Source: Actinomortierella ambigua (lineage: Eukaryota; Mortierellomycota; Mortierellomycetes; Mortierellales; Mortierellaceae). From it: a stretch of DNA of 11,913 bases. The stretch's first letter is position 1. Every line of letters starts with the position of its first letter. Below the pieces are notes generated by a model. That model did not search any database. It was not told where the DNA came from and was given only the letters and a program-made list of their open reading frames with translations. Below, one piece after another: positions 8,614 to 11,913 of the stretch. The translations under genes were made by a program, and so were the position numbers. The DNA lies in the NCBI GenBank assembly GCA_016098155.1, contig JAAAJB010000812.1, forward strand, positions 1 to 11,913, in the 5' to 3' direction.

Positions 8614-9004
8614 GGCGATCCTTTTAATGCTACGCAGCTTGAATGGAAGGACTGAAAAACAACACACTGATCGTTTTCCCCCTTGGGTTATAAAAGGACT
8701 CAACTATTGAGCGAAAAACACCTTGTGTCATTGAAATTCATTGAAAATTCACCCACAACGTAATTTTGCCGCCATTGCGCTGCTGCCGCCACGCGTTTCA
8801 TGCAAGAATACCTCAACCTCGTCGCATGCCCCCCACCTCCTCCTTTTCATTGCTCCCCCAAACCAACTCTCTGTCATTGTACATCACTTCCTCCCCTTGC
8901 GTGTCGTCTTTCTCCGTTACCATCACCACCCTTCCTCTCTCTTTTCACATCCTCCAAAACTCTCCTCCTCCTACTCTTTCTCTGCTTTTTTTTACACATC
9001 CTCA
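8614..9004. promoter_or_regulatory. Bidirectional promoter region between THOC3 and RPT4
   Basis: This 391-bp head-to-head gap holds a plus-strand TATAAAAG at 8689-8696 (about 310 bp before the RPT4 start) and a direct repeat TGCCGCCA at 8767-8774 and 8784-8791. The first copy lies in TTTTGCCGCC, whose complement GGCGGCAAAA is one base from the yeast proteasome element GGTGGCAAA. A long CT-rich leader (about 8828-9000) precedes the RPT4 ATG. The regulatory reading is inferred. Confidence 0.5.
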
Positions 9005-10841
9005 ATGGCATCTTCGTCAACCGCCAGCGGTAGTGACCCCCGCGCCCACGCCCTGGCTAACTATCGCGCCAAGCTGCTCGAGCACCGTGAGATGGATGCA
9101 AAAGTCAAACACTGTACGCTATTATCTACTTTCACTCTTTTATATATTGAAGCATTTCTCGTCGATCAAATGTACTTGATCGTACAAGACGTTGCTCAGG
9201 GCTGCATGCCTCCCTGTCGTCCGTTATACCAGCTCGCATTTTGCAGGATGACTAAACAATCACCAACCTCTTTTCTTTTCTTTTTCTTTTCTCTTTTTTT
9301 TTTCTAATGACTCTCAACCGCATTTTGGATGGACATGCCTGTTTTCGATTTTTAGTGCGCCTTGGTCTCCGAGATCTGGAGCGAGCATTTGACAAGTCCG
9401 AGGACGATATCAAGGCATTGCAGAGCGTCGGTCAGATCATTGGAACAGTCCTGAAGCAATTGGATGAAGATCGATGTAAGAACAACAAGCGGGTCAACTC
9501 TTATTCAAAGGAAGAATAGATGGTCCACCTGATCCAACAAGCTTTATAGCTTTTTGCACGGGATGACATCTCATCATGTCCTTCCTTCCTTTCTTTCTTT
9601 TTCTAATCCACTTTTACTTGATATTGTTCATAATCTCGCGATCTCACACTCAAACTCTTTCTCTCCCTTTTTTACTTCTCTGTAACAGTCATTATCAAGG
9701 CAGCAAGTGGACCTCGCTATGTAGTAGGATGCCGCAACAAACTGGAAAAGGCCAAGCTCAAGATGGGCACACGAGTGGCGCTGGATATGACAACGTTTAC
9801 CATCATGCGGATCCTGCCGCGTGAGGTTGATCCATTGGTCTACAACATGGGTCTCGAAGACCCCGGTTCGGTCTCGTTTGCCGGCATTGGTGGATTGAGC
9901 GAGCAGATTCGTGAGTTGCGTGAGGTCATTGAGTTGCCCCTGATGAACCCAGAGCTGTTCCAGCGTGTTGGTATCAAACCGCCCAAGGGTGTCCTGCTCT
10001 ATGGTCCCCCCGGTACAGGCAAGACCCTGCTGGCCCGTGCTGTCGCAAGTACCCTGGAAACAAACTTTTTGAAGGTCGTCTCGTCTGCCATCGTCGACAA
10101 GTATATCGGAGAGAGTGCTCGTGTTGTCCGCGAGATGTTTGGTAAGGGAGCTTTTTTTTTTTTGTGATTACTACTGCAGACGTCTATCACGTAAAGTCGG
10201 TTGCTAGTCTATTACTTTCTATACGACATGCTAACAGCACTCTCCTTATTTTTTTAATCGCTTTATTCTTCCTGTCTGGGTGAATCTGGACACCGCTATT
10301 CAATGGACGACATCAACCCTTCTTAACAGCATATGCCAAGGAACACGAGCCCTGTATTATCTTCATGGACGAGATCGATGCCATCGGAGGCCGTCGTTTC
10401 TCCGAGGGCAGTTCAGCGGATCGTGAGATCCAGCGTACGCTGATGGAGCTGTTGAACCAGATGGACGGTTTCGACTATTTGGGCCAGACAAAGTTGATCA
10501 TGGCGACGAACCGACCGGACACGTTGGATCCGGCGCTGATGCGACCGGGTCGTCTGGACCGCAAGATTGAGATCCCTCTACCCAACGAGCAAGGACGGAT
10601 GGAGATCCTCAAGATCCATGCCATGGGCATCACCAAACAGGGCGAGATTGACTACGAGGCCGTTGTGAAGCTCTCGGATGGTTTCAACGGTGCCGATATG
10701 CGCAATGTCTGCACAGAGGCCGGCATGTTTGCCATCCGTGACGATCGTGACTATGTCGTCCAGGAGGACTTTATGAAGGCTGTCCGTAAAGTGGCTGATG
10801 CGAAGAAGCTTGAGGGCAAGCTGGAGTATGAGAAGATCTAA
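9005..10841 (+). CDS. RPT4: 26S proteasome regulatory subunit Rpt4 (PSMC6, AAA ATPase)
   Basis: One of six AAA ATPases in the base ring of the 19S particle, which unfold ubiquitinated substrates and feed them into the 20S core. Exons 9005-9113, 9356-9475, 9689-10141 and 10330-10841, all joins in phase 1, give 397 residues (human 389). An N-terminal coiled coil (about 25-75) leads to the OB domain ([23 protein letters not shown]). Walker A is GPPGTGKT (182-189) and Walker B is IIFMDE (237-242). The second region of homology has sensor Asn288 and arginine fingers Arg299 and Arg302. [30 protein letters not shown] and [18 protein letters not shown] identify Rpt4 rather than another Rpt. The C-terminus has no HbYX motif, as expected for Rpt4. 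The ATG at 9005 follows a CT-rich leader and aligns with the family start. All key residues are intact. Confidence 0.97.
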
Positions 10842-11400
10842 GAGGAAATCAAAAGATAAAAAAAAAACAACCATTCCCGCGCGTTTTTTTTTCTTTCTTT
10901 CTTTTCGTAGCAACCCTTACAAGAACCATAAAACATGTGCTTTAGAAACTTACAGTCCTTTTTTTTTTTTTTTTGTTTCTCTCACAAATGGGGGCTGTGC
11001 CATCACTTCCAAACTTGCTCAACCATGGTCATGTTTACCAGGGAAGAGAGGGGGGAGGGGTGTCGCAACCTTATTGGCGCGTCATATCGTACTCCAAAGC
11101 AGCACGCTGACTTCACAGTAATATTACGAGGGAGTAACTTGTGTGGGTGGGCGCACTCAAATATATTCGCACGGTCGACCAATATATTGAGTGGCGAAAC
11201 GCGTTAGCCTATTGCAATTTTCCCACTTTTATTTTTCCCGCTTCTTCTGACTTGCCCTCCCAACCCAACCTCAACTTCACGATGGTTGGGTCTTGCAAGG
11301 GTTACACGTCAAGAGGTATAGAACGCAATATATCACCACGGTCATTAAAGGAATGTCGGCCCAACAACCCCTCCCACAGTGCACCTGTTTTTACATTCAT
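10842..11400. other. 3' flank of RPT4 and intergenic DNA, no supported gene
   Basis: An A-rich stretch (10857-10868), a T9 run near 10885 and a T16 run near 10959-10974 follow the RPT4 stop. At 11221-11281 a CT-rich stretch leads to an ATG at 11282 in good context, resembling a fungal 5' leader, but the frame after it is low-complexity and no protein family is recognisable. Confidence 0.4.
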
Positions 11401-11412
11401 GCACAATACTTT

Positions 11413-11478
11413 ACTCCCCCCCCCCTCCCTCCCTACTCCCTTCTCCCTACTCTCTACTCCCTACTCCCCCTCCCCCAC
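11413..11478. repeat. Near-pure pyrimidine tract
   Basis: Sixty-odd bases of almost only C and T on the plus strand (interrupted by single A residues), with imperfect repetition of CTACTCCC. Such tracts can slip in replication or adopt triplex structure. No gene is assigned. Confidence 0.7.
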
Positions 11479-11553
11479 CTTGGCGCATCTGTGTACAGAT
11501 GCTAGTCTTTGAGCCGACCACGAAAGAAAGGTTCGAATAGAAAGTTCTGGCTT

Positions 11554-11569
11554 TGTGTGTGTGTGTGTG
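11554..11569. repeat. (TG)8 microsatellite
   Basis: Eight perfect TG units, followed by an imperfect ATGTATGTATATGTGCATGTAT stretch spanning about 11570-11591. Confidence 0.9.
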
Positions 11570-11771
11570 AATGTATGTATATGTGCATGTATCTGTGCAG
11601 GCAACCCCACAATACGACGTGTACTTTGGGGGGAGATCCATGTTGTGCATTGTTGCAATCAGCCAATGTATCCTCACTCTTGGTCAAAATATTTTTTTTT
11701 GTTTGAAAAAAAGGCAATAAAACGACGCTCTAAATTAGAATGTTGCTACTTTTGAGTGAGAACTATACACG

Positions 11772-11801
11772 GACAAGATAACAGACAAGATAACAGACAA
11801 G
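11772..11801. repeat. 12-bp tandem repeat, 2.5 copies
   Basis: The unit GACAAGATAACA is present at 11772-11783 and 11784-11795, followed by the half unit GACAAG at 11796-11801, all perfect. Confidence 0.9.
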
Positions 11802-11856
11802 GGTAGAGATGGCGGGAGATGGCGAGTTTGGGTGGTGACAATGGGCGAGATGTGTA

Positions 11857-11905
11857 TGTGTGTGTGTGTGTGTGGAGGGGGGGGGGGGAGGGGGTGGGGT
11901 GGGGT
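11857..11905. repeat. (TG)9 microsatellite followed by G-rich tract with G-quadruplex potential
   Basis: Nine TG units (11857-11874) run into G12 (11877-11888), then G5, G4 and G4 separated by single A or T bases. Four or more G-tracts with one-base loops meet the usual intramolecular quadruplex pattern on the plus strand. Confidence 0.85.
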
Positions 11906-11913
11906 CCAAGGAA

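Noticed and set aside
9247..9260. Alternative acceptor TTTGCAG at 9239-9246 for RPT4 intron 1
   Set aside because: Joining there gives an immediate in-frame stop; the acceptor at 9355 restores the family sequence with exact length.
11490..11560. tRNA-like B box GGTTCGAATAG near 11530
   Set aside because: No matching A box, acceptor stem or anticodon arm could be folded around it.
1..11913. Novel defence cluster, biosynthetic cluster, mobile element or viral insertion
   Set aside because: No transposase, reverse transcriptase, terminal inverted repeats, CRISPR repeats or co-oriented gene cassette were found. The genes are conserved housekeeping genes plus one cell-wall protein and one transporter.

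Overview
The window looks like nuclear DNA of a filamentous fungus. I infer an early-diverging lineage of the Mucoromycota/Mortierellomycota kind. Genes carry several short spliceosomal introns (mostly 100-175 nt, with GTAAGN/GTATGN/GTACGN donors and CTAAC-like branch points), and intergenic DNA is full of homopolymers and CT/GA-rich tracts. The taxon is a guess. The gene models were built by joining exons by hand from reading frame, splice signals and family conservation.

Five protein genes are supported. From left to right they are: (1) a minus-strand MFS transporter of the oxalate/formate-antiporter-like group, cut by the left edge (exons within 1-1558); (2) a 2.45 kb stretch with no convincing gene (1559-4013); (3) minus-strand prohibitin-2, four exons (4014-5619); (4) plus-strand small secreted protein with an eight-cysteine hevein-type chitin-binding domain and a GPI-type C-terminus (6191-6913); (5) minus-strand WD40 protein THOC3/Tex1 of the THO/TREX complex, six exons (7037-8613); (6) plus-strand 26S proteasome ATPase Rpt4/PSMC6, four exons (9005-10841); (7) a 1.07 kb tail of simple repeats and homopurine/homopyrimidine tracts with no supported gene (10842-11913).

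PHB2 and the chitin-binding gene are head-to-head across 571 bp, and THOC3 and RPT4 are head-to-head across 391 bp. The chitin-binding gene and THOC3 are tail-to-tail with only 123 bp between stops. The genes do not form one pathway: mitochondrial inner-membrane scaffold, cell-wall protein, mRNA export and proteasome are ordinary chromosome neighbours. I found no mobile element, CRISPR array, rRNA or tRNA gene.

No new multi-gene system is evident. The least ordinary item is the chitin-binding protein, whose cysteine frame is hevein-like but whose sugar-stacking positions are changed. Smaller points of interest are a 32-nt micro-exon in the transporter, an odd stop/splice-site overlap at the PHB2 end, a hairpin inside the long PHB2 intron, and a proteasome-type promoter element candidate between THOC3 and RPT4.
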